Assembly: GCA_003667245.1 (NCBI GenBank)
Contig: RCNN01000104.1
Location: 33,656-97,655 of the forward strand
Length of the DNA: 64,000 nt
Direction of reading: 5' to 3'
From: Heterostelium multicystogenum
Taxonomy: Eukaryota; Evosea; Eumycetozoa; Acytosteliales; Acytosteliaceae
The notes under the pieces were generated by a model. The model had not been told where the DNA came from. It saw nothing but the letters and a program-made list of their open reading frames with translations, and ran no database searches. This document shows, piece after piece, positions 25,558 through 36,922 of the stretch; position 1 is the stretch's first letter, and each line of letters opens with the position of its first letter. The position numbers were made by a program, and so were the translations under genes.

Positions 25558-27116
25558 TTAATTTTCTTCGGATGTCGAATCGTTTGGATTGGCGATAGAG
25601 TCCAATACTTGATGAATGATTTCAGCAGATGGGATAATTTCATCAAATTGTTGGTCTGTCAAGTTTGCGACTGAGCCCATTGCCATCAGTTCTTTGAAGT
25701 TTCCATTGTTGTAAAATGTTGGAATAAAATCTGTGATTGTCTTTACTGTGATGGTAGACTTCCAATTTGGAACATATAATGCTGTGGTAAAACATTATAA
25801 TTGATGGTGTCATATTGTTATGAGAATCTATCGCTAATAAATCTACTTGTGACCAAGTATCCGGTGATTGCACTTGCAGCTAAATAACTCTACACCAATT
25901 ATTATGGAATTAGTATATTGCTAGAATCAGTTTTGGGTATTGGAGTACTTTACATTTGTTTTTATAAATAGAGAATAGTAGTGTAGAGAGAGTGGAGAGT
26001 GTTTTACGTTGGATCATAATTGATCTGTAGTTGTCAAAGGCGGTTTTGACAATCTGCTTCTCTTCGTTTGTCAAAAGTCCAAGTGATTCCTTGTATGATT
26101 TGAATCCAACTGAAGAAATGATATCATATGCTACCTGCTTTTCGAAATCGCTACCTGGGTATTGACAAATATCATAGAACTTGACCAACATCAACCCGTT
26201 TCCTGCAATGATGGTCAAAATTATTTTCTTTACATAGTCCAAAATTTTGAAATAAGGGTGGTCATTGATCTACGCAAACCATAGGTTACATTTGGATTTG
26301 TACCAAGTGCAACTACATTTTGAATAATTGAAACTGGGACATTCTTGTCTAGAAATATCATAGGTAAGTTATATTATGTTATTACCAAATTAATCGTTCG
26401 GACTTACATTTAATGGAAAGAGATTTGAGGATGTTTGAGTAGAGAGATCTCAATTGGAGAAGCGATACAATCGTTTCAGTTGCTCCTTCCAGTGTTTCCT
26501 CGTCTTCGTTGATCAAATAGAGTGGCACTTGAGTTGGGGAGTCGTACAAAGATTGAATCTTAGTTCTTTCGTCAATAATTCGAATGGACTCTAAGATAAC
26601 ATTGAAATAGGATTCAGTTTTGGAAGTTCTGTCTAAATTTCAGGGCAGAACTTGAGGAGTCCAGTAAAAGTGTCCATTGACTTGCTGTTGCAATACTTGT
26701 AGGCGAGGTTATTGGCATCTATATCTTCAGCAGTAGTGGCTGTTACAAATTGTCTCAACAATTCGGTTGCATCCTCAACATTCAAGATATGATCGTATTC
26801 ATGGATGATATATAGTCTTTTGCTTATATTCGAAATATAATGTTTACCTAAAACAGACGAGTGTTAGACCAAATGATCCAAGATCAACTAGCAAATCGGT
26901 GATCCTCAACATACCAATCAAGTAGGTACTAAAAATAAGGAATGCTTTGTCAAATTTTCGACAAGCCTTCATACTTTGAAATCCAATATTGTTTAGATGT
27001 TACATTTTGAATGATGATCTTTGAAGAATCGACTAAAAATCTTTGAAAGTTGTTCGAGCAACTCCTCTCTATTGTTGATGATGTTCATTAAACTGCTACT
27101 ATTCATTTTATAAGAT
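25558..27116 (-). CDS. Unknown protein, paralogue of the gene at 22486-23594
   Basis: Unrecognised protein. The ATG at 27114-27116 opens MNSSSLMNIINNREELLEQL. Further segments: NISKRLYIIHEYDHILNVED, DATELLRQFVTATTAEDIDA, QVPLYLINEDEETLEGATET, MDYVKKIILTIIAGNGLMLV, and a C terminus from VPNWKSTITVKTITDFIPTF to a stop after NPNDSTSEEN at 25558. Probable introns with GTAAGT-type donors lie at about 26350-26405 and 26850-26920. Frame changes are present, for example near 26640. Similarity to the upstream paralogue suggests duplication, with an ankyrin-like gene now between the copies. The function is unknown. Confidence 0.55.
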
Positions 27117-27236
27117 ATATAACTAGATTGTCAGGTTTCATATGATCAACCCAATTTAGATCCATCGGTCCTCAAAGTTCGAAAAAAAATTGCCTGATTT
27201 ATTTTTTTTATTTATTTATTTACAAAAGGATCTGAT

Positions 27237-28149
27237 CTACATTTTTATAGAAATTTGAGACTCGATATTGTTTTGAATTTCTTTGCATCTTTGTGTATAT
27301 AGAAGCTTCTTCTCGATGGTCTTAATCCACTGGATGATCTCAAGATTGCCTTTGGCTTCTGCTTTTCGAAGGGCGTTCGGTGCCATTTGACCTCGGGAGG
27401 TGTTTTCGTAGAGCCACTTGAGCATCTCGAGATTGTTGTTGTCAATGGCATGGTAGTAAGCTTCTACACTGCAACCATCGGCTCGGTTGTGGTGCAGCCA
27501 CTTGAGCATTTCGAAATTGTTGTTGTAGGAGGCGTTGTCCATGGCGGCCTTGCTACCGATACCAACCTTAGCATGATGGAGATACTTTAGGATTTCGAAT
27601 CGATTACACTTGGCAGCGTGATCAATAATCAACTTTTCGGCAACCATGTGTTTTCCGGTCTTGTGTAACTTCACCAGATATTCTATTATATGAGTGTGAC
27701 CACCCTCGATGGCCATTCGAAGAGCCAGCTCACTGTCAAATCTGAATTTGCTCTTGGACTCGTAGTATTTCACGATGGAAAGGTAGCCATTTACACTGGC
27801 CGAGGCCAGCATATCAAGTTGTAACGTTCTATTACTTCTAATCATGATTTCAAATTGGATTTCATCAATTAATATATTTGAGAATCTCCAGATTGCCAGT
27901 CCTGGTGGCATTGATAATGATGGCACTGAAGCTTAGAAGCAATGTATCAACCGTGTTCTTATAGAAGAATTGCTTGAATTCTGCGAGATAGTTGTTTCCC
28001 ACCAAAACATAAGGTCTGACCAAAACTTCATTCCAAGTGTAAACTTTGTTTTGTTTCAAACAAGAAACATTGATCCATCTGATTTTGTTGAATATCAATC
28101 TACTTAGCGTATAATTATTGAATACTGAAAGAAATGTATCTTTATCCAT
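27237..28149 (-). CDS. Ankyrin-like repeat protein with dictyostelid head module
   Basis: The head module MDKDTFLSVFNNYTLSRLIF is followed by YTWNEVLVRPYVLVGNNYL, then short ankyrin-like units: TGNLEILKYI, NGYLSIVKYYESKSKF, GGHTHIIEYLVKLHKTGKH, NRFEILKYLHHAKVG, NNFEMLKWLHHNRADGCS, NNLEMLKWLYENTSRG and KGNLEIIQWIKTIEKK. About 300 residues in all. A single frame change near 27870 joins two otherwise clean ORFs. A perfect 28-bp palindrome lies 124 bp upstream of the start. Tandem minus-strand orientation with its neighbours suggests local duplication. Confidence 0.72.
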
Positions 28150-28272
28150 AATAATAGTTTAGCAATTTTTAAGTATGTATCTTTTGCAACACACAAACTA
28201 GGTTAATTAAATGATGAGTGCGGTGTAAACTTGGATGGTTTAAATATTTAATTTACTACTAAGTAGCACATG

Positions 28273-28300
28273 AACAATGTTGTATCGATACAACATTGTT
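28273..28300. repeat. Perfect 28-bp palindrome
   Basis: AACAATGTTGTATC is followed directly by its reverse complement GATACAACATTGTT, with no spacer. It lies 124 bp upstream of the minus-strand gene starting at 28149. A dimeric regulator site or a cruciform-forming element are possible roles (inference). Confidence 0.9.
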
Positions 28301-28565
28301 TAAAATAGTCTTATTATTAATTATAATAAATAAATAAAGATAAATATTAATTAAATCAACCTAATGAAGAAGATGATTCGTTGATCACAGAAACACACAA
28401 CCACAACTTAACACTACCTTTCAATCAACCAATCAAACAATCAAATTTTAGCACCATGTTCAAAATTATACATTGGCCGTATATTTAATCAAGCATTTTT
28501 ATTATTATTTAGTTAGTTGAACATCTAACACTCTTTACTTTTATATTAATATAATTGATTTTTTA

Positions 28566-28601
28566 AGAGAGAGAGAGAGAGTTAGTGTGTGTGTGTGTGG
28601 G
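28566..28601. repeat. GA/GT dinucleotide microsatellite
   Basis: A run of GA repeats is followed by TTA and a run of GT repeats ending in GGGG. Simple sequence DNA in an intergenic region. Confidence 0.85.
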
Positions 28602-29085
28602 GCTCTTGATCATCTATCAATCTGTGTTCAACAATTCAATACACAAAAACATTTACAAGTTGTTGTTGGATATGTCACACATCCAAAAACAGAGAGTTTA
28701 AACACACTACCACTCACCCTTTTTCCCCCAACCAATTGTTTTTGATGGTTTTTGGTCTCACCCAAATAGATCAGCTTTGGGAGATGAGATACGCTTTGTT
28801 ACGATCTTTTGAATAGTTGGAACATCTTCTACTCTAGATTTGAGTGGGTGGTGACAGAGGTCATTCACTAAATCCCAATTACTAGCTTCAACTGTAGTAA
28901 ATAATATATCTCCTTTATTGTTTGGCTTCCTATACTTTTAACCAAGCAGTCAACAATAGTGATCACGATATCTAAAATAATAGTGATAAACCTTGTTTTA
29001 TTCGTAAATACAACAGAGTAACAAAGGGTTGATTATCTGTATCAAACAAATATATCTTTAACTAGGAATAATAAGCTTTCAAATA

Positions 29086-31175
29086 CTATTTTGAATATTT
29101 CCTAATAATTTTTAAACGAGCTGGATAGTTGTAACATCGATTGTATTTCGATGCTGGAGAACAACCTTCAGATCGATTCTCATGAAGGAATTTAATGAGT
29201 GGGAGATTGGCTGTTTCGATTGCTCTATCCATGGCACGTGTGGTGCACCCATCTGTTCTATTGGTGTGGAGAAACTCAACTACCGCTAAACTATCAGCTT
29301 TGTCTATAGCATTTTTCGACGCAAGCTTATTGGACTCATGCAGATAACGTACAGTCTCTAAATTTCCATGCTCCGCTGCTATATCTATCAGATAATCATC
29401 TTGTATTTCAAAGTTATTTTCAAGTATCCATTGAACGACTGCAAGATTGTTGTTTTCAATGGCGACCTTAATTGCTTGTTGGAAAGAATCGCTTTTGGTA
29501 CCCTTCCTATTTAGCCAATCCAATGATTCAATATTGTTAAATTTAGCAAAATACTCCAAAGATAACGAAGTCCATGTCATGTTGGTTCGCTCATGAAGGT
29601 ATTTGTAAATGTGAAAATGACCAAAGTATGCAGCCCTATCCAATATTGTTTGGACTCGGGCATTCTCTGTATTATCAGGGCTGATTGGTTTTTGGTAGGA
29701 GCAATATTCACTATTTCCTTCATCATCAAATGAGGGAAGAATAATATTTTCTGTTAAGAACTGAATTATCTCTAAATTTTCCACTCTTCACTGCATTGTA
29801 CAAAATCTTTTGCGAACAACCTTCGGTGCGATTGTGATACAAGAATTTTAGTATAGATAGGCATCCATTCTTGGCTGCAACATCCATGGCTCGTGACGTA
29901 CATCCATCCGTTCGGTTAAAATGCAGGAATTCTATTATTGGGAAATTGCTAGGATTGTGAGCGGATTGATCAATGGCATTGGTGGTGCACCCTTCCGTGC
30001 GTTGAAAATGAAGGAATTTCACTATTTTAAAATATCCATTTCGTGCCGCATTATCCATTGCATCTGTTGAGCAACCTTCTGTGCGGTAGGTGTGTAGGAA
30101 TTGTATAATTTTCAGATGTCCAGAGTTGGCGGCATTGTCCATAGAAAGCCAAGTGCATCCTTCTGATCTATTATAATGTAGGAACTTTACAATATCGATA
30201 TGTCCATTGTCAGCAGCGTAATCCATGGCATCAGTGGTGCAGCCCTCTGTTCGATTCTCATGCAGCCACTTGACTACCTTCATGTGTCCATTATGAGCAG
30301 CATAATCCATGGCATCAGTGGTGCAGCCTTCTGAACGATTCTTATGTAACCATTTGACAACATCAATGTGACCATTCTCTGCTGCAGAGTCCATTGCATT
30401 CGATGTGCATCCCTCTGTTTTGTTATAATGTAACCATTGAACCATTGACAGATATCCAAAAGACGAAGCATAGTCCATCACATTCAGTAAATCTCCGCTG
30501 GTTTTGGTCATTGCTTTCCTCGGCCCTAATTATTTTTTCACGAATCCACCTAAACATTGATAAATGTCCGTACAATGAAGAAACAATGCTCAGTCTGCCT
30601 GGTGTTTCCAGTTTCCAATTGTGCTTATCATTCTTTATATTTCGCTGTATAAAGTGGACAATATGTAGGTGGCCATATTTCACAGCTTTCTCGTAGATTG
30701 CTTTGAAGTCAATTTCCAAAGGCATTTGATTATATACATGTTTGATGAGGTCTAGTTTGCCAAATCTGGCCGCTGTCTTGAGCGACTTGATGAATAGACT
30801 TTTGTATGTAAGAAAAGTCTGTATGTCCTCTAGACTATAAGATCGACTATTATTTTCATTGGTTTGGACGAAATCAAAGAGCTGTATGTAGCGCTCAGAG
30901 TAGTTGAACTTGATCAGCTCCGAAGGAAAGCAACCCAAATCGTACCAATTACATCGCAGAACCTGTTTCTTTCCAAGGTTTTCTATATAGTATTTACAAG
31001 TAGGATCCTTGATGTATGTAAACAGAAGATTTCTCAAGAAAATTGAATTTAAAATTGCTCTAAACGGATGTAGTACATCACTAGATTTACTGATCCTGCA
31101 GGTTGGATTATGTGCAATTAAATCACAATTGCTATTGAAAGAAGCTTGACAGTTGTTTCCTCTCTCTGGTTTCAT
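29086..31175 (-). CDS. Large ankyrin-like protein with tandem 28-residue repeats
   Basis: About 690 codons. The N-terminal part (30423-31175) includes the variant head module HPFRAILNSIFLRNLLFTYI. The middle (29726-30511) has about eight tandem units of exactly 28 residues with the pattern NGHxxVVKWLHxNRxEGC followed by TTDAMDYAA. One unit is 29 long. The C-terminal part (29086-29784) has more divergent units (GHFHIYKYLHERTNMTW, NNLAVVQWILENN, GNLETVRYLHESNK, ANLPLIKFLHENRSEGCS). The unit lacks the beta-hairpin and TPLH motif of standard 33-residue ankyrin repeats. Frame changes lie near 30440-30510 and 29750. The start Met at 31175 is the first in frame. Confidence 0.75.
29810..30490 (-). 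repeat. 84-bp tandem coding repeats
   Basis: About eight adjacent 84-bp units encode the 28-residue ankyrin-like motif. DNA-level similarity is visible in recurring phrases such as CATCAGTGGTGCAGCC and CCATTATGAGCAGC on the plus strand. Recent unit duplication or gene conversion is likely. Confidence 0.75.
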
Positions 31176-31442
31176 CTCCTAACTGAATATGATGATTAAA
31201 TTGTTTTATTTTCATACTATATATTTTATATTATATTATTATATCATAATTTATTGTTAATAAATAAATAAATGTAAATCACATGTTTAACACGCATTTC
31301 TGATCAAAGACAAAAAATTTCATTGTAAAAAACAAATAAAAACTTTGATATAAATCATTAGTCTTGACCCCTTGGATACTAAAATTCCAATGACTAAAGA
31401 AAGAGATTTTTTTTTTTAAATTGATTTAATTATCCAGATTAA

Positions 31443-32996
31443 TTAAATATGTTTTTCGTCCTCCTCTCCATCAGATGGTTTCGATTCACTATTATAGGGA
31501 CCACTGATAGTAGCACCACTGATAGTGCCTCCACTTATAGTTCCTCCACTGATTGTTCCACCACTAATTGTACCACCACTAATAGTTCCGCCACTGATTG
31601 TTCCTCCACTGATAGTACCTCCACTTATAGTTCCTCCTGTGGTGGAGTTACCAGTTGAAGAACCGGTTTGGTGTTCCAACCAGTTGTTGATCCAGTTGTA
31701 GTATTCCATCCACCAGTTGTAGTATTCCAACCTCCAGTTGTTGATCCTGTGGTAGTATTCCATCCACCAGTTGTTGTATTCCAGCCAGTTGTTGTTCCAG
31801 AGGTAGTATTCCAACCTCCAGTTGTTGAACTAGTTGTATTCCATCCACCAGTTGAAGTATTCCATCCAGTTGTTCCAGAGGTAGTATTCCAACCTCCAGT
31901 AGTAGAACTAGTGTCCCATCCACCAGTTGAAGTATTCCAACCTCCAGTAGTAGAACTAGTGTTCCATCCACCAGTTGTAGTATTCCAACCTCCAGTAGTG
32001 TCCCATCCACCAGTTGTGGTATTCCATCCAGTTGTTCCAGAGGTAGTATTCCAACCTCCAGTAGTGTCCCATCCACCAGTTGTAGTATTCCAGCCAGTTG
32101 TTGATTCAGAGGTAGTATTCCAACCACCGGTTGTTGAACTAGTTGTATTCCATCCACCGGTCGTTGAACTAGTGTCCCATCCACCAGTTGTTGAAGTTAT
32201 ATTCCAACCAGTTGTTGATCCGGTGGTAGTATTCCAACCTCCAGTTGTTGATCCGGTTGTAGTATTCCATCCACCAGTTGTGGAACTGGTGTGTCTTCCT
32301 CCAGTTGTTATGTGCCTTCCCCCAGTGGTGGTACGATTTCTATTCCTAATGAGGCATCCAGCTTGATGTTGGATTAAAATTGTGAGATTACAGTCATCGA
32401 ATTGATATTTTGGAGTTGTATTTTCTTTTGAACAAATTACATTGATAATTGTAGATCTAAAACTAGTTTTACATGGGGATCCATTTGAAAAATGAAGAGA
32501 TAATCCATCTTGCAAATAATTAATATTAAATCAATATCGTTCATTATTCATTGATAATTTCTTACTTTCAATTTCTTTAAAATTTTTAGACTTGTAACTA
32601 CCATAGCTGGATTCAGAAAATTTCTTTAGATCCATCATACATGCCATTGTATCAGATTGTGAACAATCTCCTTTGTTTATGGAAAGTGGAGAACATAAAC
32701 TGAATTTAATTAAAGAATTCTAGTAATGAAAAATTAATTAGTTAGGGATAGATATTGGTGTAAATAATTTACTTACATCTCCTACTGGTGTAAATCTATT
32801 TCTATATTTTATAGTGACATATTTGATTAATTAATAAAGATTCCATTTCTGAAACAAAATGAACTTACTCCACTCTGATTTTGGACAGATCGTATTGATT
32901 GCCATTCTCGGTTTCTATTAAACAATAATTAGCACTGATCGTTGGTAAAACCAACAAACAAATCACAGAAAGTATAAAAAGAGATAATAATTTCAT
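31443..32996 (-). CDS. Secreted protein with MRH/Atg27-like head and Thr/Gly/Trp repeat tail
   Basis: The ATG at 32994-32996 opens a signal peptide (KLLSLFILSVICLLVLPTIS), then NYCLIETENGNQYDLSKIRV. After introns come CSPLSINKGDCSQ, LSLHFSNGSPC, RSTIINVICSKENTTPKYQF and CNLTILIQHQAGC. This Cys spacing and order resemble MRH/Atg27-type lectin-like domains. The rest is low complexity: about 30 copies of GGWNTT/STTG-type units (31640-32340), then eight GGTIS units and one GATIS, then an acidic tail ending GEEDEKHI. A frame change near 31660-31680 joins the two repeat blocks. Introns lie at about 32517-32566, 32720-32776 and 32820-32870. Thr density suggests heavy O-glycosylation, perhaps in a coat or matrix protein (inference). 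Confidence 0.6.
31498..31640 (-). repeat. 15-bp repeat encoding GGTIS
   Basis: Nine consecutive 15-bp units encode eight GGTIS and one GATIS. Codon third positions vary between units, so selection on the peptide as well as slippage is likely. Confidence 0.85.
31640..32340 (-). repeat. Thr/Gly/Trp-encoding minisatellite
   Basis: An imperfect tandem array encodes WNTTTGG, WNTTSGTTG and WDTSSTTGG variants. Seen on the plus strand it recurs as CATCCACCAGTTGTAGTATT-like units. The unit length varies in multiples of three. Confidence 0.85.
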
Positions 32997-34630
32997 TCTT
33001 TTTTATACACAAAGTTATTTACAATATATTTACAAGGAAAGTTGGTTCTTTAAATAGTGAATTTTTGATAGTGTGCAAGTATATTGTCCTTGTTTACCTG
33101 GTTTAAGCCGAAAAAAGGGTGATTTAAACTAAAGTTTTTTAAGCCTACGTCAGTGAAGGTTTGTTTTTAAACAATTTAATTTTTCACCCCAAAAAACAGA
33201 TTTTGTGGATGCAAAAATATTTTAACAGGTAGTAATTCAAGTAAAGAAGTAATTTTCGATTGATCAGTGATCTAGTTTTAGATTTAATTTATACTACGTG
33301 GTTTGTTAAACTCACTTTGGTGGAGAGGTGAACAAGATATAATAATTCATATTCTGAGTGATGTCATCAAGTTCGAAACTTATGTTTTTAGCTTGATGAT
33401 CATAGAATCATCTGGATAATGAAAAGTCTTTGGAACTTACTCCTAAAATTGATTATTTTTCAATAAGTATGATAGACCACTAGTTTATTATTTACAAAAT
33501 TCTATTCTCTTGGAATATCAAAACTGAATTCCATTATCATAATTTGTAATATTACCTTGTACAGAACCTTGGTTTAAAGGATGAAAATGATAAACTTCAG
33601 GTAGATTGTAAATTTAGCCTAAATCCTACTTTTGTATATCGTTTCAAGTAAAACATGTTGAAACATGAACATGATAACCTTAATATGGAATAGGTGTTTT
33701 TTAAAAACACCATCCACAATCCAATATGTACACTTTAAGATATTTAATTCTTATTATTCTTATTACTTTCTCAATGAAATCCAAGATTCTATATGGAATC
33801 CAAACTTGCAACGATTTACTTTGATATATTAAAAATGAATATTATATATCAATATACATATAGTCATCATTTGATTGGTTGAAATTATACATGTTTTATT
33901 TTTAGGATAAATATTTTTGGTTAATATTACAATATAATAGTTTGTAAACTGATCAAACATTAAAATAAACAACAAGAACAAACAAAAAATATTAACAAAA
34001 AATATCATTTTGAACAGTGATTGGTTCATATTTATTTTATTAGATATCCATATTATCACTGTCTATATATGTCTATCTATAAATCAATCATATAAACACT
34101 CAAAATAAATTTTAACTTGAAAATGAAGTTAACTCATTTTATATATTTCATACCCTCCCCCTCTCTCACAATTGTCAAACATTAGAATATTTGTGTGTTG
34201 AACAATCATCAACACTATGAATAGAAAGTTCGATTAAGATTCACTAGCATTTTTCGAATGTGAATCGACTATCTCATATCTACTACTATATATGTTCAAT
34301 CATTTCTCAAAATGGTAATAAATACATTTTAATAAATCCATAGAATATTTATTTTGATATTTGTAGTAGGGATATAGAGTAACATCGAACATATATGTTT
34401 ACCTAATAGGTTATATATCTTTGAATGATGAGCAATGTTGAGATTTAATTTTTATCATGCTTATCTTTTTTATATAAAAGGTTAAGATCATCATCAACAA
34501 CAGCTTTATTTTATTCATTTTTTATTACCATTTAGAAATTGATTGATTTAATCAATCCTATTAATACCAATAATATATATATAGTAGATTCTTTTAATTA
34601 ATTAATAATTTATTCTTTGTTTCTCTTAAC
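32997..34630. other. Long intergenic region
   Basis: About 1.6 kb with very high AT content between divergent genes. A 76-codon minus-strand ORF at 33829-34059 is Ile/Asn/Phe-rich and looks like chance. No RNA gene or repeat is recognised. Confidence 0.4.
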
Positions 34631-35080
34631 ATGCTACTTCTAACTAGACAACCAGACAAGTTTTATTTAAAGTTGTTAGAGGATTTTGAAAATGGAGATT
34701 TAAGATTAGATGCTTTTGAAATTCCATTCCTAACTGAAGATAGATCAATTAATACAAATGTTAGTAAGTAAGATTACAATAGTTTATTCTAATAAATTAC
34801 TAAATGAACCTTTGGTTTAGGTGGAAAGATTCATTTTGTTGTTAGAAATCAAAAAATTGATTATTTACCTTTGAGAAGACATAACGATAGTGGTAAACAT
34901 TGGAAACAAGTTGGTATGCCACACAGATTTAAAGATAAAAAAACTACCAAATATATATTTGTTTTACAAGGTGATTCCGATTTCACCTGTTGGGAATACA
35001 CAATCAACTCTCCCAATGGTGAGGCAAATAATCATTTGCTACTTCGTCATTTCTTACGAAAAAATACACAACCAGCATGA
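34631..35080 (+). CDS. Small unknown protein
   Basis: The ATG at 34631 starts MLLLTRQPDKFYLKLLEDFE. A 57-bp intron (34764-34820, GTAAGT...TTTAG) joins to SGKIHFVVRNQKIDYLPLRR. The protein has about 130 residues and ends LRKNTQPA. It is basic, with no signal peptide or membrane segment seen. The frame is intact and the intron clean, so the gene is real. The family is not recognised. It converges on the ankyrin-like gene at 35136, with 55 bp between stops. Confidence 0.7.
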
Positions 35081-35135
35081 ATGCTCATTGGAAATGAACT
35101 TTCTTTAAATAAATAAAATACATTACAATTAAAAT

Positions 35136-36745
35136 TTATTCATCGTCTTCACCTGCTAAATCCTTCTTCATGTTTTCTATTTGGCTCTTAAGAATATCTT
35201 TTAGATTTTGTTTGGTTGGTTCTTTGTTGTGTTTAATACTTGAATAGTATTGGATGAGAGAAATAATTGAAAAGTTAATGTTATCCAAGAAATATTGAAC
35301 CATTCCTGTAAAATTATATTGAATACACTTGGACATAAGTTGGTCAATTTTGATTGCTTGGAACTCTTTACGATTTTGATACATCCATATACACATTTCT
35401 AGATGGCAATTTGAAATAGCTAGGAAAAAAAATTGACTAGGCCATGCTGGGTGATCCTTTTGCTCATGTAACCATTTCAGAGTATTTATATTATTACGGA
35501 TGATTACAATCTCATAGACAGAAAGATCGCAACTATAACCTTCTGAATAAAGATACTTCACAACTTCCAAGTGGTTGTTGCTAATTGCAATATGCATCCC
35601 TTCATTTGAGCATCTTTCGGTCCGATTAGAGTGCAACCATTTCAGTACTTCTAGATTACCAGAACCACACAAAAAGTCCAAGCAATTAGTCGAGCAGTGT
35701 AGGGTTGTATTTTCGTGGAAGTACTTAATAATGTCGAATCTTTCCGTTTCGATAGCTTCACTAAATGAACCTTGATTGAATCCTTCTGTCCGATTACTGT
35801 GATACCACTGAATCATTTGTAGATCCCACGCCTTATAATATTGTCAATGGTCATAGGTGAGCATCTTACACTTATATTGTCATGTATCCATTTTATCATT
35901 TCAAAGTTTCCATTGAATGCAGCAAATTCCATTGACTTGGGCGTTGCAGTGACCATGTTTTTACTCATAAGCCATTTCATTATGTCCAAGCTATTCCTCT
36001 TTGCGGCAGTATCAAATAGTTTTCCCAAACTATTCTCTCTAACATTACTTTCATAAAGAAAATCGAGAAGATGGATGTGTTTATTATCTATGGCATGATA
36101 ATACATTTCACTGATGGCTATATCGACTGATCTATTTGGTAACAACCACTGTATCATTTCTACGTTGCTCACAGAAACAGCAGTATCAAAGACTGTATAA
36201 TAATTACTTCTATGATTGTACAATTCTATAAAATATCTCATTGGTCCGATCTCTTTTGAGGAGAATCTCGCTAAAAGATATTTAAGAATTTCAATATTAC
36301 CAGAGATGGGTGAGATAATAAATGCCCTCCCATAATCAAGATCGTCTCTTGCTACATAGCTACATAGATACTCGATGACATTGAGTCGGCCGTATCGTGA
36401 TGCATAAAACAAGAGATCTTCCGGTGCACACCCTTTCGGAATGGTATACGATGACACTTTTATCTCCTCAAACAAGTATTGGAGTATTTCATGATAGCCT
36501 CCTTTGGTTGCATTGAGGGTAACAGTATATCTATAAGGGTCATTGTAATAGCTTCGCATATTATATTTAAAGTATTGTTTTAATAGTGCCAAATAACCAT
36601 TCCCAGCCAAAACACTAGGGTTATTAATCATCTCCTCATAGGTGTAGTATTTTATCTTCTTATTAGGTGGGTATTTTACATGACTAAATACAAAGTTTCT
36701 AATGATAGTATTATTAAATAATTTTAAAAATATTTCTTTATTCAT
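35136..36745 (-). CDS. Ankyrin-like repeat protein with dictyostelid head module
   Basis: The start at 36743-36745 (MNKEIFLKLFNNTIIRNFVF) is chosen over upstream in-frame codons because it aligns with the heads of the paralogues. YTYEEMINNPSVLAGNGYLA follows. Ankyrin-like units include GRLNVIEYLCSYVARDD, SGNIEILKYLLARF, SNVEMIQWLLPNRSVDI, NSLDIMKWLMSKN, GNFEMIKWIHDNISVRCS, ERFDIIKYFHENTTLHCS, GNLEVLKWLHSNRTERCS and NNHLEVVKYLYSEGY. The C-terminal tail is charged (NMKKDLAGEDDE). One frame change near 35815 separates two clean ORFs. About 530 residues. A 28-bp-arm inverted repeat lies 98 bp upstream. Confidence 0.75.
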
Positions 36746-36842
36746 TTTAATATGCTCTATGATCTGAAAGCCATTGTTTTTGATGACAATGAAAAACTGC
36801 ACAAATTAGGTTAAAACAAATATTAGATTTTATAACGATACT

Positions 36843-36922
36843 CTTTTTAATGTTAAAGCTTCTATTATATTGATTGACAATCACATAAGAATATATATAA
36901 TAGAAGCTTTAACATTAAAAAG
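36843..36922. repeat. Perfect inverted repeat, 28-bp arms, 24-bp loop
   Basis: The left arm 36843-36870 begins CTTTTTAATGTTAAAG. The right arm 36895-36922 is its exact reverse complement. The transcript of either strand would form a 28-bp perfect hairpin. It lies between the divergent starts of the ankyrin-like gene (36745) and the mitochondrial-type gene (37131). It could be a small-RNA precursor, the two ends of a tiny MITE, or a regulatory element. Confidence 0.92.

Larger units (their letters stand above)
28150..29085. other. Long intergenic region with palindrome and microsatellite
   Basis: About 940 bp between two ankyrin-like genes. It holds a perfect palindrome at 28273-28300 and a GA/GT microsatellite at about 28566-28601. 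No ORF or RNA gene is recognised. Confidence 0.45.

Noticed and set aside
29810..30490. Regular 84-bp repeats considered as a CRISPR-like array
   Set aside because: The units are contiguous coding repeats without spacers, in a eukaryotic intron-bearing genome.
31668..32366. Plus-strand ORF rich in Pro/Val/Phe (VVFHPPVV-type repeats)
   Set aside because: It is the antisense shadow of the Thr/Gly/Trp repeat array, open only because the repeat unit is a multiple of three.
33829..34059. 76-codon minus-strand ORF
   Set aside because: Ile/Asn/Phe-rich composition follows from AT richness; no conserved motif, signal peptide pattern or splice sites.
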